This document shows, in pieces, positions 16,554-25,247 of a stretch of 64,000 nt of DNA; the first letter of the stretch is position 1, and the number at the start of each line of letters is the position of its first letter. Under the pieces are notes generated by a model. That model was not told the DNA's origin and made no database searches. It saw nothing but the letters and a program-made list of their open reading frames with translations. Location of the stretch: IMG/VR virus record IMGVR_UViG_3300026521_000466, positions 62,001 through 126,000 of that record. One strand, written 5' to 3'. A program made the translations under genes and the position numbers. Source of the DNA: a virus.

Positions 16554-18438
16554 AGAGTAACTCTTTTGGACAATGCACAACATCCAGCGGATGCGGAGTT
16601 TTATCTTCATAAAAGTTCATTATGTTAAGGAACGTATCTTTCTCACCCATGTTCAGTGCAGTGGTAAGACATCTATTCCTATATATCTGTTTGGTTTTAC
16701 CTATTTGTGCATTCACTCCTCTCACTAATCTGAAATCATAAGTAGCAGGATTCCTAGAGGTATATGCATAGGCCACCAGTGCAGCATGACTAATATGGAG
16801 ATAGAGTTTACTGTTATAGAGAGTGAATAGATTTAACAGTAGTTCACCTGCCGTTTCTATTGTTTCTCCATTGGGTGTCTTGGATGAATCCAGTATTGAC
16901 CTAATATTCTTATTCAGTATATTATAATCAAACACCTCTTCCGGTAGGAACATGATCCCATCTCTCTTATTCCATCCGCTCATATCTATCATATAGTTAC
17001 CATAGTCATCTATTGAGTAACCATGCTTCACTACATAGAGTAGGAACTTGTTTGTAAAGACAGCTGTCTTATTACCGCTTTTCACTTTCAAACTAATGGT
17101 CTCTACACCTTTGCGTGTGTTGTTCTCAATAACAAATCCACTTACATTTGATATCCGTGTAGGATCTGCAAGTTTCGCCATATCCACAGTTTTCAAATCT
17201 TTCAGTCCGTAGAACTGTTCAGAGCTGATTCTCAGTATTGGCTTCTTACCGATAGGCTCTTTAAAGTAGAGCGTATTGTCTTTCACCTTTATATACTTAG
17301 ATACATCACTTTCCAATACATAGACAGTGCCATCCGCAGATACAATATAGTGTTTTGTACTAAGCAGAGACTGCGTAGCTGGCTCATTGATCTTCGTACA
17401 TGCCCAGTGTCCCAGGTTGAACTTCATGAGTTTCTCATACCCCTGCACGCCATAACAATGGACACAGACAGTATCTTCTCGCTCATGCTTACAGGAGATT
17501 GCTGTTCGTATATAGATATACTTCCCAATGATCTCTTTTGTATCTTTGGTAATTAGTCTCCACTCATCCTCTTTGTTATACTTAAAGTATTGGCCTACCA
17601 CACCTTTGAATGTTCCGGGTGTTATATTGGATTTAGGTTCAATGTATATCAGAGTCCCTTCATCTGTACCACAATCATCATATGATAGATACTTTACCAC
17701 TTCAGATATTGTTTGTGTATGTTTGGCAAATGTCTCCGCATCCTGAATAGATGTCTTGGAGAAGACCAATGAAGTAACTGCACCGCGTGATTCCCCGGCA
17801 TACTCTACAATATCAGTAATACCTTCAATATATCCTGTAGTGACAGGCTTCTTGAATATTTGACTGTCAAAGTCTGATGGGTATCCCCTTAACACACATT
17901 GGTCAAACTGTCTGGCAGATACACTCTTGTTTATATAGGTATGAGCCACTTGGTTGTCTGCCAATTTTGCAGAGTTGAATATCACATCTCTTACTGCGGC
18001 ATAGACATCCTGCACACCCTCTTTGGTAGGGTGTTCTCTAAACTCTTTTAGCTTAGCCTGTACTTCATCCATATAGACTATCTCCAAGACATCATCAAAG
18101 TCGGAGAAGATAACGGATTCCATATTCTCATAGGCTAATTTATTATAGATAAAACTGATAGTGTCGAATACATGTTTTGACAACAACTCCAACTTGTTAA
18201 CCAGAGTATGGTCGTTGATAGATTTAAATAGTATATCCGTAACTATATGGTCAAACACTGATGTTACAGACGATTTTTCAAATCTGCCATCTACATAGTG
18301 TGATGTAATACTATACTCCTGTTTCAGCGGAAGACGGAAGACAGAGAGTACTTCCCATATCTTCATGTTTATCTCATAGACCAATGGTACTTGAGACTCC
18401 ACTACACCATTCGTAAACTTTACCTTTTCAATCTTCAT
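16549..18438 (-). CDS. Phage multisubunit RNA polymerase, beta-prime C-terminal half (629 aa)
   Basis: Residues about 175-260 align by eye with the beta-prime bridge-helix/trigger-loop region: GYIEGITDIVEYAGESRGA followed by a FSKTS...VVKYLSYDDCGT block corresponds to the cellular EYFISTHGARKG...DCGT segment. Cysteines at 316, 325, 328 form a zinc-site cluster, and NLGHWACTKINEPATQ at 341-356 corresponds to the SIGEPGTQ motif. It overlaps the end of the beta gene by 11 bases and is co-transcribed with it. In phiKZ-type phages the non-virion polymerase transcribes middle and late genes. The early-type promoter suggests this copy belongs to that enzyme. Confidence 0.88.
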   Translation of the reverse strand: MKIEKVKFTNGVVESQVPLVYEINMKIWEVLSVFRLPLKQEYSITSHYVDGRFEKSSVTSVFDHIVTDILFKSINDHTLVNKLELLSKHVFDTISFIYNKLAYENMESVIFSDFDDVLEIVYMDEVQAKLKEFREHPTKEGVQDVYAAVRDVIFNSAKLADNQVAHTYINKSVSARQFDQCVLRGYPSDFDSQIFKKPVTTGYIEGITDIVEYAGESRGAVTSLVFSKTSIQDAETFAKHTQTISEVVKYLSYDDCGTDEGTLIYIEPKSNITPGTFKGVVGQYFKYNKEDEWRLITKDTKEIIGKYIYIRTAISCKHEREDTVCVHCYGVQGYEKLMKFNLGHWACTKINEPATQSLLSTKHYIVSADGTVYVLESDVSKYIKVKDNTLYFKEPIGKKPILRISSEQFYGLKDLKTVDMAKLADPTRISNVSGFVIENNTRKGVETISLKVKSGNKTAVFTNKFLLYVVKHGYSIDDYGNYMIDMSGWNKRDGIMFLPEEVFDYNILNKNIRSILDSSKTPNGETIETAGELLLNLFTLYNSKLYLHISHAALVAYAYTSRNPATYDFRLVRGVNAQIGKTKQIYRNRCLTTALNMGEKDTFLNIMNFYEDKTPHPLDVVHCPKELLS

Positions 18439-20509
18439 TGTTTTCCCTTAACTCTAAACCATAGCCAAATGTATTGGTTATTGATTTGTGGATATTCACC
18501 ACAGTCTCATTTCCGAACGGCACTTTATCTCTTGGCGTAATGTCATCTATATCGGTTGGCTTATCGGTAGTCAATATGACATCACACATATGCAATAGTG
18601 TAGGAACAGAGAGATTTCTATCCCTAAACTCAGCCAAGGCCTCTTCACCTGCATACGCTGCAAAGAATCTCAAGTCTGTTTCGGAACCTATCTTTACAGG
18701 CGTTGCATTATAGAGCATCATACTCTTCAATGTTTTTGACGGTGATACAGGCAAGGTAAACGGATTCAGTCTGGCAGTAGATACGGCCAACCAGTCATCT
18801 CCTGTCTTATTGAGCATGAACATATACTGTCTTGATATATATGTTTTATTTACAGTATACTCATTCTTACCATTGAATCTTAGTAGAACCTTATCTTTCT
18901 TCGGACTATAGCCTTTTGCCTTTAATCTCTTGATAACAATATTGTCATCCATATTATCTTCAGAGATATTCTGATCTACATGGAATTTGATATAGAGGTT
19001 GTCTTCCACTATATCTAACAATACAACCTTTCTCTGTTTCTCTGTGAGTTTCTTATATCCCTTATACTGTACTTCATCGATACAGGATATGAAATCCAAC
19101 AGTTGCTCATATATGGTTGAAGTATCATTATGGATTATCTTCTCTTTCACAGTTTCACCAGGAAGTTTCTTAATCTCTTCGATCAGCTTCTTCCTAAATA
19201 TAGTAACTGTAGTCAAAACAAATCCTTCCGCCGGATTACCCATGTTCATACGACGATTTGAGCTAGATGGATCAAACATCATATCTGCCACTAATCCATT
19301 GGCATCTACAGGCATCTCCTCTTTAGGAAGTACCATACTGACAATACCTTTACTACCGTGTGTGGTAGTGAGTTTAATACCGTTATGCGGCACTTTATCA
19401 TACTTCACAACAATATCTATCTCAAACTCATTGGCTGGGTCTTGCATATATTTGTTCTTCACTTTAGGGTGCTCTAATGCCTGTAACCTTACAAGAGTTA
19501 CATGTAGTGTGTTCCCAAACTCTACATTGGTAAATTGCCGCTTCAACTCTTTACAAGTCTCTATGAAGTTTTTGTTATACGCATGTTTATGTTCAGCGAG
19601 TTCTCTCAAGTGATCAAATGCTTTAGTTACATGAGCTTTATTTTTTGTTTGTGGTGTATAGATAATATTTATATCTTCTATTACACCTGATGCAGAACCT
19701 ATTCGGTAAACATCATCGTATAGAGGAGATATCTCTTTCAGTTGATCCTTTGACATCAGCACATGAGCAAACATAGGATCTACTTCGCGGATAGCCATAA
19801 CTACACCATTCTCCTTTACTTTCTCACCGTAATCAGGAAGAATTTTATATGCATCATCGTCTCCAAAGATATTCAGTGGTATTCTATCATTACCGGCATT
19901 GGTATGTATATGTGAAAACAGTGGATATTTCAATCTCTTCATCAACTCATCAGATACCACCATCGCATCTTCTCCTACCTCTCCGATAGAGATAGGCAGA
20001 ATATTAACTTCAACCCCATGACTATAGACACCGTCTTTATCTGAGTTTGTACTGGTCAGCTTTGTATTCGCAGGCAGCACATCCTCTTCTTCCATAAGCA
20101 GTGTCACATCTTCAAGAGTTTGAACGTATCCAAACTTCTTGTCTTTCTTTCCCCATTTAAAGACTCTTTCCAAGTCTATTGTGTTTAATTCATAGTCGTA
20201 ATAGATAATGTCTATGAACATAGCTTTTGAATAATCATCAGTATACTGATCCACATTCGGGGGATAGTACGGCATGATCTTCAATATCTTTGATTTGTTC
20301 TCCAACTTGTGGTTGAAGTTACATTTAGCCATCTCTCGCTCCAACCCCGTTATTAATGTGGGTGTGTCTGGCTCGTATGGCAGCAAAAGGTTCCCCATTT
20401 GCGAGTTAGTCATAAATCCCCTGGCAGAGGAGTCTTTTAACTGAAATCTGTTAAAGGCACTGATCCCCAAATGCCTCATCCTTACCGGTATTCTTTTTTT
20501 ATGTGACAT
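18428..20509 (-). CDS. Phage multisubunit RNA polymerase, beta C-terminal half (693 aa)
   Basis: GEVGEDAMVVSDELM at residues 176-190 matches the beta-subunit FEDSILISE motif. THGSKGIVSMVLPKEEMP at 383-400 matches the HGNKGVISKIVPVEDMP active-site segment with its catalytic lysines, and FDPSSSNRRMNMGNPAEG at 412-429 matches NPLGVPSRMNIGQ. The beta N-terminal half is absent, as expected for phiKZ-type polymerases with split beta subunits; its gene must lie elsewhere. An early-type promoter sits 35 bases upstream. It is the first gene of a two-gene operon with beta-prime C. Confidence 0.9.
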   Translation of the reverse strand: MSHKKRIPVRMRHLGISAFNRFQLKDSSARGFMTNSQMGNLLLPYEPDTPTLITGLEREMAKCNFNHKLENKSKILKIMPYYPPNVDQYTDDYSKAMFIDIIYYDYELNTIDLERVFKWGKKDKKFGYVQTLEDVTLLMEEEDVLPANTKLTSTNSDKDGVYSHGVEVNILPISIGEVGEDAMVVSDELMKRLKYPLFSHIHTNAGNDRIPLNIFGDDDAYKILPDYGEKVKENGVVMAIREVDPMFAHVLMSKDQLKEISPLYDDVYRIGSASGVIEDINIIYTPQTKNKAHVTKAFDHLRELAEHKHAYNKNFIETCKELKRQFTNVEFGNTLHVTLVRLQALEHPKVKNKYMQDPANEFEIDIVVKYDKVPHNGIKLTTTHGSKGIVSMVLPKEEMPVDANGLVADMMFDPSSSNRRMNMGNPAEGFVLTTVTIFRKKLIEEIKKLPGETVKEKIIHNDTSTIYEQLLDFISCIDEVQYKGYKKLTEKQRKVVLLDIVEDNLYIKFHVDQNISEDNMDDNIVIKRLKAKGYSPKKDKVLLRFNGKNEYTVNKTYISRQYMFMLNKTGDDWLAVSTARLNPFTLPVSPSKTLKSMMLYNATPVKIGSETDLRFFAAYAGEEALAEFRDRNLSVPTLLHMCDVILTTDKPTDIDDITPRDKVPFGNETVVNIHKSITNTFGYGLELRENNED

Positions 20510-20543
20510 GCTTTTCTCCTTTTTTATTATCTTATTGCTATTT

Positions 20544-20553
20544 AATAATATAC
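20544..20553 (-). promoter_or_regulatory. Early-type promoter element GTATATTATT for the beta/beta-prime operon
   Basis: Lies 35 bases before the start at 20509 in the divergent gap with the plus-strand gene at 20584. No leader hairpin is evident here. Confidence 0.6.
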
Positions 20554-20583
20554 AAAAGAAAAAATACTAACGAAAGGTCAGAT

Positions 20584-20898
20584 ATGTTAGATAACATGCT
20601 TACTATTACAAACAAATACCCATACACAAAAGATACGATACGCAAGATAAACGCAGTAACCCAATGGCTGGAAGAGAAAGACTTCTTTATTATAGAAATT
20701 GACTTTACTACTTCTAAAAAGTTTTATGGAGATTTCAGTGGTTTATTAAATAGTTTAAATGTCCCATTGGTACTTCATCCATATATCATGTCTATAAATA
20801 ATATAGACTCCTCTGATATGCATATGACAGATATCAAAGAGTTAAAATTGGTAAATGAAGACAAAATAAAAAGTATACTGGACTACACACTGGGATAA
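20584..20898 (+). CDS. Small unknown protein (104 aa)
   Basis: Start chosen at ATG 20584 (MLDNMLTITNKYPYTK) with GAAAGG upstream; an in-frame upstream ATG at 20503 lies inside the divergent promoter region. The short protein is mixed alpha/beta and acidic, with no recognised motif. It is a single plus-strand gene between two minus-strand operons and ends in a terminator shared with the convergent neighbour. Confidence 0.65.
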   Translation: MLDNMLTITNKYPYTKDTIRKINAVTQWLEEKDFFIIEIDFTTSKKFYGDFSGLLNSLNVPLVLHPYIMSINNIDSSDMHMTDIKELKLVNEDKIKSILDYTLG

Positions 20899-20912
20899 TC
20901 CAGTGTGTAGTC
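20881..20912. terminator. Bidirectional terminator
   Basis: Thirteen-base perfect inverted repeat GACTACACACTGG / CCAGTGTGTAGTC with loop GATAAT; the plus-strand stop lies in the loop. Confidence 0.75.
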
Positions 20913-20914
20913 TA

Positions 20915-22186
20915 TCAATACCATGGAAGGTCGTCATCTATAAATTCCGATTCGCCAAAACCATAGTCGTCCCTGCGTCTTCTCTGCGGCCTGAAGAAGT
21001 CATCTACCCCATCATCCACATATGAGATTCTTCTTTTTCGTCTACTCGGTCTGAAGAAATCATCTACATCATCATCCTCTATAAACTCATCCCTTCTTCT
21101 TTTAACAGGTCTTCGCTTTTTCCTTTTTGGAGTATAATATTCATCATCATAAACATCGTCCTCCACAAAATCATCCCTGTATCTATTAGATACGTTATGT
21201 AACTTTGAAACCAGCTCTTTAGCAGATACATACTCTCCACTATCGTCACTCTTTGATGTCCTGCGTTCTTTTGACTTTGTCCTAACGTCCGCTGTTTTAA
21301 CTACTTGAACTTTATCCTCATCTACAATTACTGTAGGCATGAACTCAGCTTCTTTTCTAAGCTTCTGTGCAATAGAAATATCCTTCACTGTCAACTCACC
21401 ACTGAACTCGTTGAAGAAAGTATCGCTGTCTTCTACCAACACCCAGTATTTCTTAATAAACTCATCCACATGAATAATAGCTTTCATAAGTGCTGTGGTG
21501 TCAGATATACCATCTACATTAGAAACTCCGAGAATATTTCCAAGTTCTTCTGCGAAGAATGAGAAAATGGCTTTATATACTCTTAAATCCGTTTTCCTCA
21601 TCTTACTATTGCCAAGCTTAGTATTCTCCTCTAAGGCCTCTTTAAGCTCGTTTAAAACAGGGTACTGAACCACTACGCCTGATGCAAACTCTTCACCCTC
21701 ATATGTAACTTTATGTCTTTCGATAACTTTGACAATATCAAGGTCGGTATTTTGCATAATGGATTTGTAGAAATTTTCCAGTGTAAGATCATCAATCTTT
21801 GATTTTGACCTAATCGTAGCCTGCTCCAACTCTTTATAGAGTGACTCCATCATAAAGAGCACTGAAGAGGGATATTCATAATCTGTATGCAATCTCTCCA
21901 GAAACACTAATGCCATACTCTTCAACATCATATTCAACTGTATCTCAAACACACCTATCACTTTCAGCAGTGGCTTTGAAATACCATCAAGAACATTCTC
22001 ACTCAATACATTGAACGGAATTCCTTTATGATCTAGTATTACATTATCATTTTTCCCCTCCATATATACATACAGCGGTAACTTGTTAACCAATAGAGGA
22101 GTCTCCCCCATCAGCACCTTGCCTTTCTTATCTACCGTGAGCCCTACAGAGCCCAACAGTTTCTTATAGAATTTCACTAGCGTCAT
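20915..22186 (-). CDS. Unknown protein with a repeated Arg/Asp-rich C-terminal tail (423 aa)
   Basis: Residues 1-280 form a helical domain. The last 130 residues are disordered and strongly charged, with alternating basic and acidic blocks. The unit VDDFFRPSRRKRR recurs as VDDFFRPQRRRR, and a related RRRDEFIEDDD occurs before them. The protein ends EFIDDDLPWY, which resembles the acidic hydrophobic tip of bacterial SSB proteins (DDDIPF) that recruits replication partners. It is the last gene of a three-gene operon with an early-type promoter. A DNA- or partner-binding role is inferred; no fold is recognised. Confidence 0.75.
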   Translation of the reverse strand: MTLVKFYKKLLGSVGLTVDKKGKVLMGETPLLVNKLPLYVYMEGKNDNVILDHKGIPFNVLSENVLDGISKPLLKVIGVFEIQLNMMLKSMALVFLERLHTDYEYPSSVLFMMESLYKELEQATIRSKSKIDDLTLENFYKSIMQNTDLDIVKVIERHKVTYEGEEFASGVVVQYPVLNELKEALEENTKLGNSKMRKTDLRVYKAIFSFFAEELGNILGVSNVDGISDTTALMKAIIHVDEFIKKYWVLVEDSDTFFNEFSGELTVKDISIAQKLRKEAEFMPTVIVDEDKVQVVKTADVRTKSKERRTSKSDDSGEYVSAKELVSKLHNVSNRYRDDFVEDDVYDDEYYTPKRKKRRPVKRRRDEFIEDDDVDDFFRPSRRKRRISYVDDGVDDFFRPQRRRRDDYGFGESEFIDDDLPWY

Positions 22187-22200
22187 AGCTATCCTTTCAT

Positions 22201-23610
22201 TTATAATAATTCACCAATCATACCACTTAGAGTTTTTGTAGCCATATCCAAATCTCTCTCATCGCCTACCACACCACCTGTCAATGATGATGTAAACATC
22301 GTGATATTATAACTCTCAACAGGTCTGTTGTAAAGTTTTACTCTAATGTTTGTTACTACAGGAGTAATATTTACAGCAATATCAAGATCCACTTCACCAT
22401 TTTTAGATACCACTGGGAATACCATAGTATTAATAGCTTCCAGAAATAGCGATACAAACGCCATTGGATTAGCTACATTAATACGGAGTGTTGCAGTGTC
22501 CCTTAATGGTTTTGTTATTACCTCTCCTGTCTTGGTCATATTCGTAGATTTGAATATCAGAGTCTCTATTTTAAACTTGCTATAGTACTCCATCATTAAG
22601 TCTACAAATTTCTCTGCTATCCTAGCCTCGGGCTTAAGTGTCTTTGTACTGGTTCCATCAAATACCCGTTCGCCATTAACACTGCCTGTTTGGAAAAGAT
22701 TTACTATTTTACCATAGTTTCTTTTCATTGTCGGCAATATTTCTACTAATGTACGAAACGAGAACGACGCGTGTGTCTCCAGTTCACCTCTATTAATAAG
22801 TGCGAATAGAGGATTTAGCTGCAATGAATCTTCCTGAACAAATGCCGATGCAGTCATTCCTATATCGAATGCATCATCTGTTATCTCAGATGCGTGCTTT
22901 GACACCATTTGTGCTTTCATAGACTTTGACAATATTGAGTATGGGTTATTTGATACAGATGATGTAACGTCATCTATCAATTCATTTGACATAAATATCC
23001 CATGTTCTGACTCACCTACAGAATGGGTGATGTTTAAATCCTCCGGTCTCATAGAGTATAGATTTACTTTATCGACAAACTCAGTGTCATTTTCAAGAAC
23101 ACTGCCTGTTGGAGTATGTAGAACATTATACGCACCCACAAGTTTTGCAGGTCCGTTTAAATCATACTGCTTTAACTTCAATACTGAGTTTACATAGAAC
23201 ATCGTATCAGGATCTATGATTCCTTTATGGTTTACCTCTGCTCTATCGGTATATCCTTCATAAATATATGTGTATATTGTATCGGGACTACCCTCTATAT
23301 ATGAAGCCTCTTTTGTTTTTAGCTCCAACTCAAAAGCAAACCTTCTACTGCCCCATCCTGATTCAATAGGTACATCCGCAAGATCAGATGTATACTCCAC
23401 CAATTCAGGCAGTTCTTTCATAACCTTTTTATCGTCTAACCAATTTGGTCCATATTTATCTATGGATCTCTCCATGTGATCTAACATATTGTGTGTTGCC
23501 CGATAGACCTTTCTACTTCTTGAGCGTTTATCCTTTGGATTTACCTCACGTAGTGTTAGTTTAAATGGACGCAGGTTAGCCAATGCCTCGTCCAATAGAT
23601 TGAATCCCAT
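22201..23610 (-). CDS. Unknown protein (469 aa), second gene of early-type operon
   Basis: ATG 23610 follows AAAAGGAGACAAAA. The protein starts with a basic segment (KDKRSRSRKVYRA) and then appears mixed alpha/beta throughout. The C-terminal 120 residues are beta-rich, with LRINVANPMAFVSLFLEAIN and two later strand pairs. It has no catalytic signature and no membrane segment. It lies between two other unknown genes in one operon, 15-20 bases apart, so the three products may act together. Either a structural or a replication-related role is compatible with what is seen. Confidence 0.7.
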   Translation of the reverse strand: MGFNLLDEALANLRPFKLTLREVNPKDKRSRSRKVYRATHNMLDHMERSIDKYGPNWLDDKKVMKELPELVEYTSDLADVPIESGWGSRRFAFELELKTKEASYIEGSPDTIYTYIYEGYTDRAEVNHKGIIDPDTMFYVNSVLKLKQYDLNGPAKLVGAYNVLHTPTGSVLENDTEFVDKVNLYSMRPEDLNITHSVGESEHGIFMSNELIDDVTSSVSNNPYSILSKSMKAQMVSKHASEITDDAFDIGMTASAFVQEDSLQLNPLFALINRGELETHASFSFRTLVEILPTMKRNYGKIVNLFQTGSVNGERVFDGTSTKTLKPEARIAEKFVDLMMEYYSKFKIETLIFKSTNMTKTGEVITKPLRDTATLRINVANPMAFVSLFLEAINTMVFPVVSKNGEVDLDIAVNITPVVTNIRVKLYNRPVESYNITMFTSSLTGGVVGDERDLDMATKTLSGMIGELL

Positions 23611-23629
23611 TTTTGTCTCCTTTTATTAT

Positions 23630-25120
23630 TTAAAATGCTAGCATATACTCTACTAATAGAGTCTTTATATTATCAGGTAGTATTACATTTTCATCTTCGC
23701 TATCTGTGTATTTAGTAGGAAGTATGAATTTATAATCATCCTCTTCAAAGTAATTTATTACCTTATCGATAGTGGCATCTATAGCATATGTTACTATCTC
23801 TTTATTTTTTAGTCTTGTTATAGCTTTTACTGGATACTTCTCCTCAATGCGCTCAAGCAGCTCGCTCTTTACAGGGGCTTTAAGATTGATAGAACTTAAT
23901 GAAAAGTCCAAAGATGTCTTTGGCTCAATGGCAAGATACTTTGCAATGTGAGAATATCCGTTCTCTATCAGATATGTGATAGTCACTACCAATAGATTTA
24001 CTAAACCATCACGGTACATTGATTCTATAGACCTACTATCTATAATCTTATGTGTTATTAATGCCATTAGTATTACAGATCCATTGTTTATAGAATATAT
24101 TGGTGTTCTCATCCGAGAAAGTGCTACATTTATCTCATTAAGTAACTCTATGTCTTTAACACCAATGTCATTTGCGAGTCTATCAATATTACCAGTTACC
24201 ATCTTAATAATGGATAGCTCTCCTATAGGCAATCTTGTAGACTGCCTGTACCCTTCAGTAACAGACTCACTATCATCATCCCCTGAATCATTCTTGAAAG
24301 TCTTCTTCTGCTTTACTGCATCTGTTAACTTCTCTTGTCCTGTGACTACACCTGTTGCATATTTGAATATTGATGCCACTATATTACCGCTTGATGGGTA
24401 GTTCATAGTCACCAATGCAATAGGGAACTTATTGAAGAGTTCAATGGCCAATACATAGTCGGTTAAATCATCAGCGGCAATACCTAGATTTAGAACACGT
24501 CTGTTCTTTGCATCGTCAGTTCTGGCAGCTTGATTAATATGCGCGTCTATGTAATCTACCAATCTCATCATCTGTGGTGTGTCAAACAAAGGATGATCCA
24601 TCATCATAGTTAATAATGAGATAACCATATACTTATCCTTAGTGATTGCTCTAATAGGAATAAGTGCCTTTGATATCATTACAATAGCCATTAGCCCGTA
24701 GAATTCAGGTTTTGTATATGTCTGTCTTCTAGTCTTCTTCATATCTTTCTCATCGTTGATGTCAAATTCATCAACTAATGAGTCTGGCGGTTTAATGCCA
24801 ATGTCCCTAAGATACTGTTCGACACTCTTAATATCCATAATGTCAAGTATGTCATTAATATACTTCTTCATTGTGGCATCACTATAGTTGTTTGTTGGGT
24901 CAAGTGAACCATACATCTCTTTATATAGAGTGAACAAAGCCTTATCCCTACCTGTTGATCTTACAAAGTCGTTAAATATCTTGAACTGAAAAGAGTCTCT
25001 TAATACTACCTTAGCTACTTTATAAGTAACATTGGAAGCTGATAACTCTAAGGTATCCCCTTTATATTCAATCATCAATTCGACTTGTGAGACCTTGTTT
25101 AAGGAGAATTCCATAAACAT
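23630..25120 (-). CDS. Unknown protein (496 aa), first gene of early-type operon
   Basis: AAGGAGCACGG precedes ATG 25120, and a promoter element with a leader hairpin lies just upstream. The protein is predominantly helical from residue 40 on, with an acidic/charged insert at about 270-285 (KNDSGDDDSESVTEG). No P-loop, nuclease or zinc motif is visible. The size and helical character are compatible with a scaffolding or replication accessory protein, but I cannot choose. Confidence 0.7.
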   Translation of the reverse strand: MFMEFSLNKVSQVELMIEYKGDTLELSASNVTYKVAKVVLRDSFQFKIFNDFVRSTGRDKALFTLYKEMYGSLDPTNNYSDATMKKYINDILDIMDIKSVEQYLRDIGIKPPDSLVDEFDINDEKDMKKTRRQTYTKPEFYGLMAIVMISKALIPIRAITKDKYMVISLLTMMMDHPLFDTPQMMRLVDYIDAHINQAARTDDAKNRRVLNLGIAADDLTDYVLAIELFNKFPIALVTMNYPSSGNIVASIFKYATGVVTGQEKLTDAVKQKKTFKNDSGDDDSESVTEGYRQSTRLPIGELSIIKMVTGNIDRLANDIGVKDIELLNEINVALSRMRTPIYSINNGSVILMALITHKIIDSRSIESMYRDGLVNLLVVTITYLIENGYSHIAKYLAIEPKTSLDFSLSSINLKAPVKSELLERIEEKYPVKAITRLKNKEIVTYAIDATIDKVINYFEEDDYKFILPTKYTDSEDENVILPDNIKTLLVEYMLAF

Positions 25121-25142
25121 CCGTGCTCCTTTTTGTAGTGTT

Positions 25143-25165
25143 AGTGTATTCGATCGTTATACACT
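25143..25165 (-). promoter_or_regulatory. Leader hairpin before the gene starting at 25120
   Basis: AGTGTAT / ATACACT arms. The flanks GTGTTAGTG and CACTACATATAAATAATATAC are shared almost exactly with the leader at 5205-5248, although the two operons are unrelated. Confidence 0.5.
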
Positions 25166-25172
25166 ACATATA

Positions 25173-25182
25173 AATAATATAC
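25173..25182 (-). promoter_or_regulatory. Early-type promoter element GTATATTATT
   Basis: Lies 53 bases before ATG 25120, just downstream of the terminator of the capsid gene. Confidence 0.65.
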
Positions 25183-25215
25183 ATTCATTTTAATCCCGTT
25201 AATAAAAGAAAGCAC

Positions 25216-25237
25216 CACCCTGGAATGATCCAGGGTG
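25216..25237 (-). terminator. Terminator of the capsid gene
   Basis: CACCCTGG / CCAGGGTG stem with loop AATGAT, followed on the minus strand by CTTTCTTTTATT. Confidence 0.75.
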
Positions 25238-25247
25238 ATAATCAGTA

